DNA from: Patescibacteria group bacterium
GTDB taxonomy: Bacteria > Patescibacteriota > WWE3 > UBA101185 > UBA10185
NCBI GenBank assembly: GCA_018056275.1
Contig: JAGPFW010000002.1
Coordinates: forward strand, 1-26,413
DNA length: 26,413 nucleotides
Direction of reading: 5' to 3'
The position numbers and the translations under genes were made by a program. The notes under the pieces are model-generated. The model ran no database searches. It was not told the origin of the DNA and worked only from the letters and a program-made list of their open reading frames with translations. How positions within the stretch are numbered: position 1 is the first letter of the stretch; each line of letters opens with the position of its first letter. Below, piece after piece: positions 1-7,905 of this stretch.

Positions 1-364
1 CAATTGTATCCACTTTAGTATGTCCATGAGCTCTTGTGGAAATAGCATAATTAATATCCATTGGAACAACACGAATCAAGTGTCTTTCTTCTAATTGCCT
101 GGTTAAATATTGCCAACCCGCACCTAAGTCCAAAACAGGTAAGGTGGGATCCAAATCCTCAATAGGAAAAGCTTTTTCAACAAAGTCCAGAGAACTTCCA
201 AACAATCTCTCCCAGTGAGCTTCGAATATTGAATGAATTGCCTCGTCACCAAATATTTCTGCATGGTTCGTGTCGCTCTTAAAAAATCTGCGTATGTGGG
301 CATCTCCCCTTCTTAAAGACTCACGAAATTCCTCTATATCTGATCTATTTAACTCTTCCACCAT
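1..364 (-). CDS. Class I SAM-dependent methyltransferase, 3' part outside window
   Basis: The reverse strand is open from an ATG at 364 to the window edge, giving the first 121 residues. Residues about 77-86 read VLDLGAGWQY, the glycine-rich motif I that binds S-adenosylmethionine in class I methyltransferases, and PMDIN at 101-105 fits the acidic motif II after the second strand. Residues 1-75 are a polar, mostly helical leader typical of small-molecule methyltransferases. The substrate cannot be told. The gene is divergent from the epimerase at 402. There is no Shine-Dalgarno sequence; a TATAAT (376 down to 371) lies six bases before the ATG, so the message may be leaderless. The fold call is fairly secure, the role unknown. 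Confidence 0.75.
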   Translation of the reverse strand, partial: MVEELNRSDIEEFRESLRRGDAHIRRFFKSDTNHAEIFGDEAIHSIFEAHWERLFGSSLDFVEKAFPIEDLDPTLPVLDLGAGWQYLTRQLEERHLIRVVPMDINYAISTRAHGHTKVDTI

Positions 365-367
365 AAT

Positions 368-395
368 TTGATTATAGTAGCTTTTTGTTTATTAT
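368..395 (+). promoter_or_regulatory. Candidate promoter of the epimerase at 402, leaderless
   Basis: A TTGATT (368-373) and a TATTAT (390-395) are separated by 16 bases. Six bases later comes the ATG at 402, which places the likely transcription start on the A of the start codon. No ribosome binding site is present. The region also overlaps the TATAAT (371-376, reverse strand) of the divergent methyltransferase gene. Confidence 0.45.
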
Positions 396-401
396 TATAA
401 T

Positions 402-1385
402 ATGAAGATTTTAATCACAGGAGTTGCAGGTTTTATTGGGTTTAATGTTGCCAAAGAATTAATAGCCTCAGGACATACCATTATAGGAATTGATAATTTA
501 GACCCCGTATATGACCTTAGTATCAAACAACAGAGGTTGGGGGTATTAACAGAGTTTAAAAACTTCTCTTTTTATAATCAAGATATTACAAAGACAGGCT
601 TAGATCTCAGAACTACTCTTGATGCAGTAATACACTTAGCGGCAAGAGATCTTTATTATGAGGATACAGGTGCATCTTATGCGGAGTATCTTCATACCAA
701 TGTGGTGGGAACTGCAAATGTTTTTGAGTGGGCAAAATCTTTAAATGCTAGAAGGTTTATTTTTGCATCAACTCATAGTGTGTACGGTGACACAAAATCT
801 GAGATATACACTGAAAGAGGCATATTTCCAAAGCCAACATCCCCTCATGGGGCTTCAAAGTTGGCTGCAGAGAAAGTCGTGGAATTTCTAAGCGCAAATT
901 ACAATATAAATTCTCTCACTTATCGTCTTTTCACTTCTTATGGACCTAACATGAGACCACACACGTTAATTCCTCACCTTATAGATAGAATATCCAAAGA
1001 CAAACCTCTTGGTTTATATAGCTCTCCAGAAACCACTAGAGATTATATATATATTGATGATGTAGTTAAATTTTTTGTGGAGGGATTGAATAAGAGACTA
1101 ACTTATCAAGTTATAAACATTGCCTCTGGAAAGTCGTACTCAATAAAACAAATGGCAGAAATGATAGCGGAGATATTGGGAAAGGATCCAAAGAATATAG
1201 ATTATGGACAGTCCGAAAAAAACTTTGGAAAAATCACAGCGAGTCAAGTTAGAGCAAGTACTGCTAGGGCAAGGAAATATCTAAATTACTCTGCGAAGAC
1301 ACCTATAGAAAAGGGGTTGAAAGAAACAGTTGATTGGTATATGCGAAACCCAGAAATTCTAAAAATTGCTGCTCCCAAAACATAA
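402..1385 (+). CDS. NAD-dependent epimerase/dehydratase (extended SDR), catalytic Tyr replaced by His
   Basis: This 327-aa protein has the extended short-chain dehydrogenase layout. GVAGFIG at residues 7-13 is the dinucleotide-binding GxxGxxG loop, and IDNLD after the second strand is typical of NAD-preferring members. ASTHSVYG at 122-129 carries the Ser/Thr site. The active-site motif normally written YxxxK reads HGASK at 149-153, so the Lys is kept but the Tyr is His (codon CAT at 846-848). The best guess is a UDP-sugar 4-epimerase or dehydratase relative acting on nucleotide sugars in the cytosol, in line with the glycan genes downstream. The substitution makes the chemistry uncertain: altered mechanism, different acid/base or a non-catalytic role are all possible. 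Confidence 0.85.
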   Translation: MKILITGVAGFIGFNVAKELIASGHTIIGIDNLDPVYDLSIKQQRLGVLTEFKNFSFYNQDITKTGLDLRTTLDAVIHLAARDLYYEDTGASYAEYLHTNVVGTANVFEWAKSLNARRFIFASTHSVYGDTKSEIYTERGIFPKPTSPHGASKLAAEKVVEFLSANYNINSLTYRLFTSYGPNMRPHTLIPHLIDRISKDKPLGLYSSPETTRDYIYIDDVVKFFVEGLNKRLTYQVINIASGKSYSIKQMAEMIAEILGKDPKNIDYGQSEKNFGKITASQVRASTARARKYLNYSAKTPIEKGLKETVDWYMRNPEILKIAAPKT

Positions 1386-1466
1386 AGAAATCCATTGCTT
1401 GAAATGGTCCCGTAACAATAAACTATGTTTATATTAGTCTTTTGACCCCCCAAATTTCCATAGCAC

Positions 1467-1495
1467 TTGCAATTCTGGTACACCTATAGTACAAT
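1467..1495 (+). promoter_or_regulatory. Sigma-70-type promoter of the orphan gene at 1539
   Basis: TTGCAA (1467-1472) and TACAAT (1490-1495) are spaced by exactly 17 bases. The predicted start near 1502 gives a leader of roughly 36 bases containing AGGAGGAGG (1526-1534), so this gene uses a classic leader and ribosome binding site, unlike its leaderless neighbours. Confidence 0.6.
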
Positions 1496-1538
1496 AGCTG
1501 TGTTCTTTTGACATATCAATATCACAGGAGGAGGCGTG

Positions 1539-2276
1539 ATGGAGAACCTGTTTGTTGGAACTAGGTACTGGGGGAAGACACCCCAGGACCTCTTGCGGTT
1601 GAAGGTGTTTGTTGAGAGTGCACTGCCATTTGCAGAGGCGGTGCTGGTTGCTGTCAACGTGAGTGCAGATGAAACCGGGGTTCTGGGGGAGGCGTGGCCC
1701 GAAAGGGTTAAGGTGTTCCCCGTTACGCCTTGGGGGAAATTTGTATCCCCCATGAACTCCCTGCTTTTAATGTCCGCGACGCTGGCTGGTGGGTTGCCTT
1801 CATACTTCCTCTCAGCAAGTGTGGAGGTACCCTTGAACCCCACAGCAGTGGGTACCATGGTTTCGGTCCTCTTGGAGAGGGATGGTTTGGTTGTCGGTGC
1901 AGCTCTCCCTGGCCACGACTACTCTCCCGGGTGGCAGGGAGAGGCGTCCGGGACGCAGATTCCGTGGAATACATTCGCCTTGTGGGAATGGAAGAAAATG
2001 TCTTGTTTGGGGTTCCCTCTGGTGGGGGATGCCCCGTGGAATCCGGAGCTAGCAGGCGTAGAGGAGGCCACCGCAATAGCAGTAGCTCAGAAGATTTGGG
2101 GTAAAGAGGGTGCCCAGGCGATTCTGACCCAAGTTCCAGGAGTGGTTTGGCAGACTCAGTGGGACGATCCCTCTCGGGAAGCCGCTCACGAAAAAAAGAT
2201 GGCCTCGAAGCGAAGCCGTCCCGCGGCTCAACTTGAGAGGATGGGTATTAGGCCCCCCTTTGTAGTTCACATTTAA
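1539..2276 (+). CDS. Orphan G+C-rich protein, possibly a glycosyltransferase-like fold
   Basis: The product is 245 aa from ATG 1539; a GTG at 1536 is in frame directly before it. I prefer the ATG because AGGAGG (1526-1531) then sits 7 bases upstream. I do not recognise the family. The alternating strand/helix pattern, with an AVLVAVNVSADE strand early, a VEVPLN region mid-protein and a PWNTFALWEWKKM segment later, is loosely like GT-A nucleotide-sugar transferases, but no clear DxD motif is visible, so this is a weak guess. The C-terminus is basic (KKMASKRSRP). The gene is visibly richer in G+C than its AT-rich neighbours, with many CTG, GTG and GAG codons. It has its own promoter and is followed by a perfect hairpin, which suggests separate acquisition. 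Confidence 0.7.
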   Translation: MENLFVGTRYWGKTPQDLLRLKVFVESALPFAEAVLVAVNVSADETGVLGEAWPERVKVFPVTPWGKFVSPMNSLLLMSATLAGGLPSYFLSASVEVPLNPTAVGTMVSVLLERDGLVVGAALPGHDYSPGWQGEASGTQIPWNTFALWEWKKMSCLGFPLVGDAPWNPELAGVEEATAIAVAQKIWGKEGAQAILTQVPGVVWQTQWDDPSREAAHEKKMASKRSRPAAQLERMGIRPPFVVHI

Positions 2277-2290
2277 GTTTAAGGGGGAAC

Positions 2291-2349
2291 CTGGTTGCGG
2301 ATGCAGATAATAGGTAAATTGACGTTCGCCTACCTGCATCCGCAACCAG
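2291..2349. repeat. Perfect 16-bp inverted repeat (long hairpin, no U-tract)
   Basis: CTGGTTGCGGATGCAG (2291-2306) is matched by its exact reverse complement at 2334-2349. Inside, 2311-2315 can pair with 2328-2332, extending the hairpin to about 21 pairs with a 4x1 internal loop and a 12-base apical loop. No T-run follows on either strand, so it is not a standard intrinsic terminator. It lies between the orphan gene stop (2276) and the next promoter (-35 at 2364). Confidence 0.75.
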
Positions 2350-2363
2350 CATTATAACAAAAC

Positions 2364-2392
2364 TCGACATATCTACTATCTTATAGTATAAT
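2364..2392 (+). promoter_or_regulatory. Promoter of the epimerase at 2400, leaderless
   Basis: TCGACA (2364-2369), a 17-base spacer and a perfect TATAAT (2387-2392) are followed by 7 bases and the ATG at 2400. The transcription start should coincide with the start codon. No ribosome binding site is present in the seven intervening bases. Confidence 0.7.
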
Positions 2393-2399
2393 CCGCCCC

Positions 2400-3479
2400 A
2401 TGAAAGTTTTAATCACAGGGGCAGCTGGATTTATCGGAAGTTATCTTGCAAGATCATTGCTTTGGAAGGGTGTAGATGTTGTAGGTATTGATAACTTTTA
2501 CGAATACTATCCTCGCAAATGTAAGGAATTTAATATTGACCTAGTTTTTTACGCATCCGGTGAGAATGCCAAGTATTTCCCCGATAATACTGTAACTCCA
2601 GTATACGAGAAGTTGTCTTCTTATTATGCAGAGTCTAGGAACCCGCAGAAAGGGAAGTTCCAATTTTTTGAATTGGATATTGTGGACTATGACAATCTTC
2701 TAGTACTATTCAGAAAATATAATTTTGACGCTGTCCTACATATTGCCGCCATGGCAGGAGTCCCTCTATCCACTAAGAATCCAAGACTTTACACTTCTGT
2801 AAATGTAGATGGTACAGCAAATTTACTAAATTGTTCTAGGGAAACTGGAGTCAAAAAATTTGTCTTTGCTTCTTCTTCGTCCGTATATGGAAATAGAGAA
2901 GATAGAAAAGTAGTGGAAACTGACAATGTTATTAAGGCTGTATCTCCGTATGGTGCAACGAAAGTCGCCGGAGAGGCTTTATGTCATGCTTTTAGCGCAA
3001 TTTATGATATTGATGTGGTTATTGATAGAATATTCGGTCCAATATATGGTCCTTTACAAAGACCTTATGGAATGTTCATGCAAAGGGTCATCAATTACAT
3101 CCACAATGATAAAACCATACAGATATATGGCAAACATGGATTGGATACTGCAAAAGACAGTACGTATATAGATGATCAAGTGGATGGAATATTAAAGTGC
3201 CTTTTTTATAAGACTAAATTTGATATTTTTAACATCGGTACATCTGATCCCAAAAGCATTAGGCACTGGATAGAATGCGCAGAAGAAGCTCTCGGGAAAA
3301 AGGCGAGCATTGAAATAATAGCTTCAGATAAGGCGGATGTTGTATCAAGTGCAAATATAGACAAAGCAAAGGAATTATTAGAATACTCCCCAAAATTCAA
3401 TATAGAAGAAGGAGCAAAAAGACAAGTTGAGATTTTTAAGTTAATGCCAGCTTGGTATAAAAGCCTTTCTAGTGTATAA
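2400..3479 (+). CDS. UDP-glucuronate 4-epimerase-like NAD-dependent epimerase
   Basis: This 359-aa extended SDR begins with the Rossmann motif GAAGFIG (7-13) and IDNFYEYY, and carries the intact catalytic set: SSSSVYG (158-164) and YGATK (184-188), with Tyr184 and Lys188. The segment IAAMAGVPLSTKNP (about 115-128) resembles the AGV(R)xS signature of UDP-glucuronate 4-epimerases, which interconvert UDP-glucuronate and UDP-galacturonate, so this is the most likely substrate class. Other UDP-hexose 4-epimerases cannot be excluded. It starts from a leaderless promoter and precedes two glycosyltransferases, consistent with supplying a sugar nucleotide for surface glycan or glycolipid synthesis. 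A TATAAT at 3475-3480 overlaps its stop and may begin a separate transcript for the glycosyltransferases. Confidence 0.85.
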   Translation: MKVLITGAAGFIGSYLARSLLWKGVDVVGIDNFYEYYPRKCKEFNIDLVFYASGENAKYFPDNTVTPVYEKLSSYYAESRNPQKGKFQFFELDIVDYDNLLVLFRKYNFDAVLHIAAMAGVPLSTKNPRLYTSVNVDGTANLLNCSRETGVKKFVFASSSSVYGNREDRKVVETDNVIKAVSPYGATKVAGEALCHAFSAIYDIDVVIDRIFGPIYGPLQRPYGMFMQRVINYIHNDKTIQIYGKHGLDTAKDSTYIDDQVDGILKCLFYKTKFDIFNIGTSDPKSIRHWIECAEEALGKKASIEIIASDKADVVSSANIDKAKELLEYSPKFNIEEGAKRQVEIFKLMPAWYKSLSSV

Positions 3480-3480
3480 T
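3452..3480 (+). promoter_or_regulatory. Candidate promoter for the GT2 pair
   Basis: TTGGTA (3452-3457), a 17-base spacer and TATAAT (3475-3480) lie over the last codons of the epimerase gene. The predicted leader would be about 18 bases and contains AAAGGA (3492-3497), 6 bases before ATG 3504. Confidence 0.45.
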
Positions 3481-3503
3481 CTCAAACCACAAAAGGAATG
3501 TTT

Positions 3504-4463
3504 ATGAAAATATCTGTTTTATGTCATGTATACAATTGTGAGGACACTTTAGCAGACCTACATGGAGAGGTTACTGAGGTATTGGCTGATTTGAATATTC
3601 CCTATGAGATAATTTTTGTGAATGACGCCTCTACAGATAAATCGTGGAAAGAAATAAAGAGATTAGAAGAAAAGGATAATCATGTAATTGCTCTTAATTT
3701 TAGGAGGAAATATGGTACCGCTGCTGCGCTTCAAGCAGGGTTTGATATTGCAAAGGGTGAGTATATATTTACAATAAGCCCCACACTAGAGAATACTCCC
3801 AAGGAATTAAAGGTATTATTGGCAACTCTGGAAGCACGAGATTTAGATCTAGTTATTGGAAGACGGGAGAACAAGCTAAAAGGCAGGTTATTTAAGCATC
3901 TTCTTGCAAATGCGGGTAATACCCTAATCTCCAAGTTGATAGGTACAAGGCTTACGGATGTAACCTCGCCGATGCGGTTAATAAAGTCTGATGTGGTAAA
4001 AAGAATACGAATTTATGGTGACCAGCATACCTTCCTTCCAGCAATAGCAACCCTATATGGAGCCAATATTGAAGAAGTGAGTATCAAACACAGTAAGCCA
4101 AGAAATGCAGGTTATATTGAGAGCACAATCTCTCCAGTAAAGGCCTTACTTGATCTAACAGTTCTGAAGTTGATATTGGCGTTTTCCACACCTCCATTTA
4201 CATCTCCTATCAGAATCTTTGGTATGGGAGGTCTAATATCTCTTTCTATGGGTATAGGTGCTGTTTCGTTTTTAACTTATATAAAATTATTTTTAGGGCA
4301 GGATATAGGTGGGAGACCACTACTTCAATTTGGTATACTGGGAATAATTATAGGAGTACAGTTTATTGCGTTAGGTGTAATTGGAGATTTAATGTTTCAC
4401 ACATATTTTGAATCCCAGAACAAAAGGGTTTATACTCTTAAAGAAGACAATAATATAAAATGA
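3504..4463 (+). CDS. Membrane-anchored GT2 glycosyltransferase (GtrB/DPM-like) with degenerate DxD
   Basis: From ATG 3504 the product is 319 aa and opens with the typical GT2 strand MKISVLCHVYN. An ATG at 3498 is in frame, but the AAAGGA abuts it and fits 3504 much better. VNDASTDKSW (39-48) is the nucleotide-binding ND(x)S(x)D motif. Two C-terminal hydrophobic segments, after the PPFTSP linker and near PLLQFGILGIII, match the two-helix anchor of bactoprenol glucosyltransferases and polyprenyl-phosphate mannose synthases. At the metal-binding position, where relatives have DAD, residues 92-94 are SPT, so the metal Asp is lost. The gene overlaps the next GT2 by an ATGA junction. It may be a regulatory or heteromeric partner rather than an active transferase. 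Confidence 0.85.
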   Translation: MKISVLCHVYNCEDTLADLHGEVTEVLADLNIPYEIIFVNDASTDKSWKEIKRLEEKDNHVIALNFRRKYGTAAALQAGFDIAKGEYIFTISPTLENTPKELKVLLATLEARDLDLVIGRRENKLKGRLFKHLLANAGNTLISKLIGTRLTDVTSPMRLIKSDVVKRIRIYGDQHTFLPAIATLYGANIEEVSIKHSKPRNAGYIESTISPVKALLDLTVLKLILAFSTPPFTSPIRIFGMGGLISLSMGIGAVSFLTYIKLFLGQDIGGRPLLQFGILGIIIGVQFIALGVIGDLMFHTYFESQNKRVYTLKEDNNIK

Positions 4464-5437
4464 AAAAATTAGTTTCTATTGTAATCCCTTGTTATAACGA
4501 GGAGAAAAATATTGACCGCACTATTGAGGGGTTATTGGATGTTGCCAAAAAAAGTTCCTACGATTATGAGATCATAGCCGTAAACGATGGTAGTAAAGAT
4601 AAAACTTGGGAAGTAATTAAATCCTATGCGGATAAATACCCTTCGGTTAAGGGAATTAACCAAATGACAAACTTTGGTCAAAGCGCCGCGTATCAGGCTG
4701 GGTTTGATTTAGCACAAGGAGATTATGTAGTTACTGTTTCTGCAGACCTAGAAATTCCCTTAGATAATGTTGAAGTAGTCCTTAGAAAACTGGAGGAGGG
4801 TTATGATTTTGTAAATACACATCGTGTTGGAAGGTGGAAAAACGAGGAAGATGCTAGCAATGCAGGAAGATCCCAAAAGAGTGGAATGGCAAATAAGCTT
4901 ATTGGCGCAATTTCCAAAGTCCATATGGAAGATCGTGGTTCTGGGATGAAAGGTTTCACAAAAGATGTGGTCAAAAATTTAAGACTGTACGGGGAAATGC
5001 ATAGATTTATTCCTGATTATGTTTCCGTCTATGGGGCAAAAATGATGGAATTTGAAGTGCCGTTTTCGGATAGGGATTTTGGCGTGTCTGCATATAAAGG
5101 TAACAAGCGCACTATTAAAGTAATGTTAGATTTAATTACTTTGGGATTTATGCTTTATTTTGCTAAAAAACCATTTTACGCCTTACCGGGAAGGCTTTTT
5201 GGCGCTACAGGTGCTGTAATAAGTGGAATTGGCTTTTTGATTGGAGGGTATTTAGGCTTTCTAAAAATAATTCTGGGACAAAGTATTGGGTATCGCCCCT
5301 TACTTTCTGTGGCAATTTTGATGATAATAGTGGGTATTCAGTCTATGATGATGGGCGTTTTGGGAGAGCTCTTGATGCGAATTTACTTTGAAGCAACTGG
5401 TAGAAAAACCTATATGGTGCGTGAGATTAGAGAATAA
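4460..5437 (+). CDS. Membrane-anchored GT2 glycosyltransferase (GtrB/DPM-like)
   Basis: The 325-aa protein begins SIVIPCYNEEKNI, the canonical GT2 first strand, followed by VNDGSKDKTW (41-50). At the DxD position it has SAD (94-96), keeping the second, metal-ligating Asp but not the first. The C-terminal two-helix membrane anchor is preceded by the KKPFYALPGR linker. Such enzymes transfer a sugar from a nucleotide donor to polyprenyl phosphate at the inner face of the membrane. It overlaps the preceding GT2 by 4 bases, so both are translationally coupled and their products may act together. The two proteins are similar throughout and look like an old tandem duplication. Confidence 0.88.
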   Translation: MKKLVSIVIPCYNEEKNIDRTIEGLLDVAKKSSYDYEIIAVNDGSKDKTWEVIKSYADKYPSVKGINQMTNFGQSAAYQAGFDLAQGDYVVTVSADLEIPLDNVEVVLRKLEEGYDFVNTHRVGRWKNEEDASNAGRSQKSGMANKLIGAISKVHMEDRGSGMKGFTKDVVKNLRLYGEMHRFIPDYVSVYGAKMMEFEVPFSDRDFGVSAYKGNKRTIKVMLDLITLGFMLYFAKKPFYALPGRLFGATGAVISGIGFLIGGYLGFLKIILGQSIGYRPLLSVAILMIIVGIQSMMMGVLGELLMRIYFEATGRKTYMVREIRE

Positions 5438-5473
5438 TATATACGTTACGGGGATAACAAGAGCCTAAACTGA

Positions 5474-5479
5474 TATAAT
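5474..5479 (+). promoter_or_regulatory. TATAAT -10 element of lepA, leaderless
   Basis: A perfect TATAAT is followed by 7 bases and the lepA ATG at 5487, so transcription should start at the start codon. No convincing -35 hexamer is seen at 17 bases, and no Shine-Dalgarno sequence precedes the ATG. Confidence 0.55.
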
Positions 5480-5486
5480 CCCTTTC

Positions 5487-7301
5487 ATGGATACAAACCA
5501 CATTAGAAACTTCTGCATTATTGCTCATATAGATCATGGGAAGTCTACTTTGGCTGATCGCTTTTTAGAAATAACTAAAACGGTTGAAAAACGCAAATTA
5601 AAAGAGCAAACCATGGATCAGCTTGATCTGGAGCGCGAAAAAGGTATTACCATTAAACTTAAAGCTGTTCGCATGGGATATGTTTACGAAGGGCAAAATT
5701 ATCAACTAAACTTAATAGATACCCCGGGGCATGTGGACTTTGCATACGAAGTTTCTCGTTCACTGGCAGCTTGTGAGGGGGCAATTTTAGTTGTTGATGC
5801 CACGCAAGGAATACAGGCTCAAACCGTTTCTAATGTTTATAAAGCCCTAGAAGCAAATTTAACAATCATTCCTGTTATAAACAAAATAGATGTTATAGGA
5901 CATCACGCAGCGGAGGTAATTCAAGATTTGATTGATACTTTTGGATTTAGACGAGAGGATATTCTTTCTGTTTCCGCAAAAACGGGTGAAAATGTGGAAG
6001 CACTTTTGGAAGAGGTTATAAAAAAAGTACCTTCCCCAAAGGGAAAAACCGAAGATCCTTTGCAGGGCCTAGTTTTTGATGTGTTTTTTGATGACTATTT
6101 GGGGGTTGTTACTGTAGTAAAAATAGAAAACGGTCAACTCTCGGAAGGTAATTTGGCGAAAAATTTAGGAGACCAAATACATTTTTTGGCGGCAAATATA
6201 CCTACCACAATTCAGGAAATAGGGATCTTTACCCCGACAAGACAGAAAATATCCCAATTAGTTGCGGGAGAAGTGGGTTACATTGCCACAGGTCTAAAGG
6301 ATATTCATGCCATTTCAGTAGGAGATACAGTTTGTCTGGCAACGCAAAAAACTCAAGTAAAACCCCTTCCTGGATATAAAGAAGTAAAACCCTTTGTTTT
6401 TGTTTCACTTTATCCAGTGGACAATGATGAGTTCCCAGATTTAAGAAAAGCATTGGAAAAGCTTTCTTTGTCGGATGCGGCTCTTTCTTTTGAGCCAGAA
6501 AGTAGTGGGGCTTTGGGATTTGGATTTAGATGTGGGTTTTTAGGCCTACTACATGCGAATGTGGTACAAGAGCGCCTAGAAAGGGAATATAACCTAAATT
6601 TAATTTCCACAATTCCAAGTGTTGAATATAAGGTACATTTAACCAAAGGAGGAACCCTAATGGTTAAGCGCCCTTCGGAACTTCCTTTGGTAACGCAAAT
6701 AGAAGCCATAGAAGAACCATGGATTTTGACTAATATTGTGGCACCTTCGGATTATGTTGGGTCAATTATTACGCTATGCGAAAAACGAAGGGGTGTGCAA
6801 AAATCGGTTGAGTATCCGTCAGAACAGCGGGTAATTTTAGAGTATGAGTTGCCGTTAAATGAGCTAATTCAGGGGTTTTTTGATGATTTAAAGAGTGTTT
6901 CTTCGGGTTTTGCAAGCATAGACTACGATTTTTTGGAATACCGCGTAGCAGATGTTGTAAAAATGGATATTTTAGTGCATGGAGAAGTGGTGGAACCTCT
7001 ATCCCATATGGTTTTGCGCTCAGAAGCGGAAGAAAAAGGTAGAGCGGTTATTGCTAAATTAAAAGATATTTTGCCAAGACAGCAGTTTAAGGTGGCATTG
7101 CAGGCCGCAATTGGGGGCCACATTGTAGCAAGGGATAATTTGGGTGCGGCAGGAAAAAATGTTTTGGCTAAAATGTCTGGGGGTCACAGAGAACGAAAGG
7201 ATAAGTTATTGGAGATTCAAAAGAAAGGTAAGGCAAAAATGAAGAGAATAGGAAAAGTTGATGTTCCGCAGGAGGCTTTTAGAGAAATTTTAGGGGCGTA
7301 A
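5487..7301 (+). CDS. lepA: Elongation factor 4 (LepA), ribosome-associated GTPase
   Basis: The 604-aa product has the usual LepA length and layout. Translational GTPase motifs are complete: AHIDHGKST (13-21) G1, GITI G2, DTPGH G3, NKID G4 and SAKTG G5. These are followed by EF-G-like domains II, III and V and the LepA-specific C-terminal domain, ending with the conserved GGHRERKDKLLEIQKKGK region and a VPQEAF tail. LepA binds the ribosome and has been linked to back-translocation and to ribosome assembly. It is transcribed alone. Nothing is missing, and the identification is secure. Confidence 0.97.
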   Translation: MDTNHIRNFCIIAHIDHGKSTLADRFLEITKTVEKRKLKEQTMDQLDLEREKGITIKLKAVRMGYVYEGQNYQLNLIDTPGHVDFAYEVSRSLAACEGAILVVDATQGIQAQTVSNVYKALEANLTIIPVINKIDVIGHHAAEVIQDLIDTFGFRREDILSVSAKTGENVEALLEEVIKKVPSPKGKTEDPLQGLVFDVFFDDYLGVVTVVKIENGQLSEGNLAKNLGDQIHFLAANIPTTIQEIGIFTPTRQKISQLVAGEVGYIATGLKDIHAISVGDTVCLATQKTQVKPLPGYKEVKPFVFVSLYPVDNDEFPDLRKALEKLSLSDAALSFEPESSGALGFGFRCGFLGLLHANVVQERLEREYNLNLISTIPSVEYKVHLTKGGTLMVKRPSELPLVTQIEAIEEPWILTNIVAPSDYVGSIITLCEKRRGVQKSVEYPSEQRVILEYELPLNELIQGFFDDLKSVSSGFASIDYDFLEYRVADVVKMDILVHGEVVEPLSHMVLRSEAEEKGRAVIAKLKDILPRQQFKVALQAAIGGHIVARDNLGAAGKNVLAKMSGGHRERKDKLLEIQKKGKAKMKRIGKVDVPQEAFREILGA

Positions 7302-7374
7302 TTATTGCGTTTTTGCACTACAATCGGAACGTTGCTTGGAGTTAATCCCCAAAACAAGACTTTTTTGAATTTTC

Positions 7375-7383
7375 TGGTATTAT
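7375..7383 (+). promoter_or_regulatory. Extended -10 promoter of the orphan gene at 7418
   Basis: TG-G-TATTAT is an extended -10 element, with TATTAT at 7378-7383. The inferred leader is about 28 bases and carries AAGGAGG (7405-7411), 6 bases before ATG 7418. No good -35 is visible at the standard distance. Confidence 0.4.
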
Positions 7384-7417
7384 TCTGGTGTTTTAATCCT
7401 TAGTAAGGAGGCAGAAA

Positions 7418-7759
7418 ATGGCTGGGGATGGATACTTATGTTTAGTGCTGGATCGATTTTTGGGGCCAATTACCCCAATGGGAATTGAACAAAGAAACAG
7501 GGATCTTGCCCTCTTAAAGCTCCTAGTCTTGGAGGCTATGATAAAACGGGGAGGGCTACGGGAGAGGGATTTACAAACCCTTTCTTGGAAGTGGAACGGT
7601 AGCGTCTTAGAGGAAAGGCATGGATTCCTCTTTAAGACAAGACGCGGAAAAGTTACAGGGGTTGTTGCCTGTAGGTCCTTGAATGATAAGGATTTTTACC
7701 CGGCAAGGAAGCAACTAAATCCCCAGAAAGGGGATGTTCTCCACTTTGTGGAAGTTTAA
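7418..7759 (+). CDS. Orphan 113-aa protein of unknown function
   Basis: I do not recognise this family. The product is 113 aa, soluble and rather basic, with an N-terminal helical half (residues about 25-55, rich in Leu, Arg and Lys) and a C-terminal half likely made of strands, ending GDVLHFVEV. It has an excellent ribosome binding site, its own likely promoter and its own terminator, and is somewhat richer in G+C than lepA and hrcA on either side. It has no signal peptide or membrane segment. It resembles the orphan genes at 1539 and 12375 in genetic layout but not in sequence. The strong initiation signals support a real gene. Confidence 0.75.
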   Translation: MAGDGYLCLVLDRFLGPITPMGIEQRNRDLALLKLLVLEAMIKRGGLRERDLQTLSWKWNGSVLEERHGFLFKTRRGKVTGVVACRSLNDKDFYPARKQLNPQKGDVLHFVEV

Positions 7760-7772
7760 AAACCGAGATTTA

Positions 7773-7810
7773 CCCCCAAGAGCCAAAAAGCTTGCGGGGG
7801 CTTATTTTTT
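7773..7810 (+). terminator. Intrinsic terminator after the orphan gene at 7418
   Basis: CCCCC (7773-7777) pairs with GGGGG (7796-7800), and the inner AAG/CTT or AGC/GCT arms close the stem, leaving a small bulge. A T-rich tract at 7802-7810 follows. It begins 13 bases after the stop codon. Confidence 0.7.
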
Positions 7811-7877
7811 GACTTATCCCCCAACACACTTTCGCCTCAAAATCCAATCTCACCCCATTAAACCAAACTCAAAATTA

Positions 7878-7905
7878 TTGACAAAGTTATCACTCATGTT
7901 ATCAT
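7878..7905 (+). promoter_or_regulatory. Promoter of hrcA
   Basis: A perfect TTGACA (7878-7883), a 16-base spacer and TATCAT (7900-7905) lie just before the hrcA ATG at 7915. The leader would be at most a few bases, so translation is probably leaderless or nearly so. The -10 element lies within the CIRCE operator, so bound HrcA would block polymerase directly. Confidence 0.65.

Noticed and set aside
1484..2345. Several long open frames on both strands over the gene at 1539.
   Set aside because: They exist because this stretch is G+C-rich with few stop codons. Only the frame from 1539 has a promoter, a ribosome binding site and a plausible composition.
2291..2349. Possible integron attC site.
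   Set aside because: The arms lack the RYYYAAC and GTTRRRY core sites, no integrase is in the window, and the gene has its own promoter, unlike typical cassettes.
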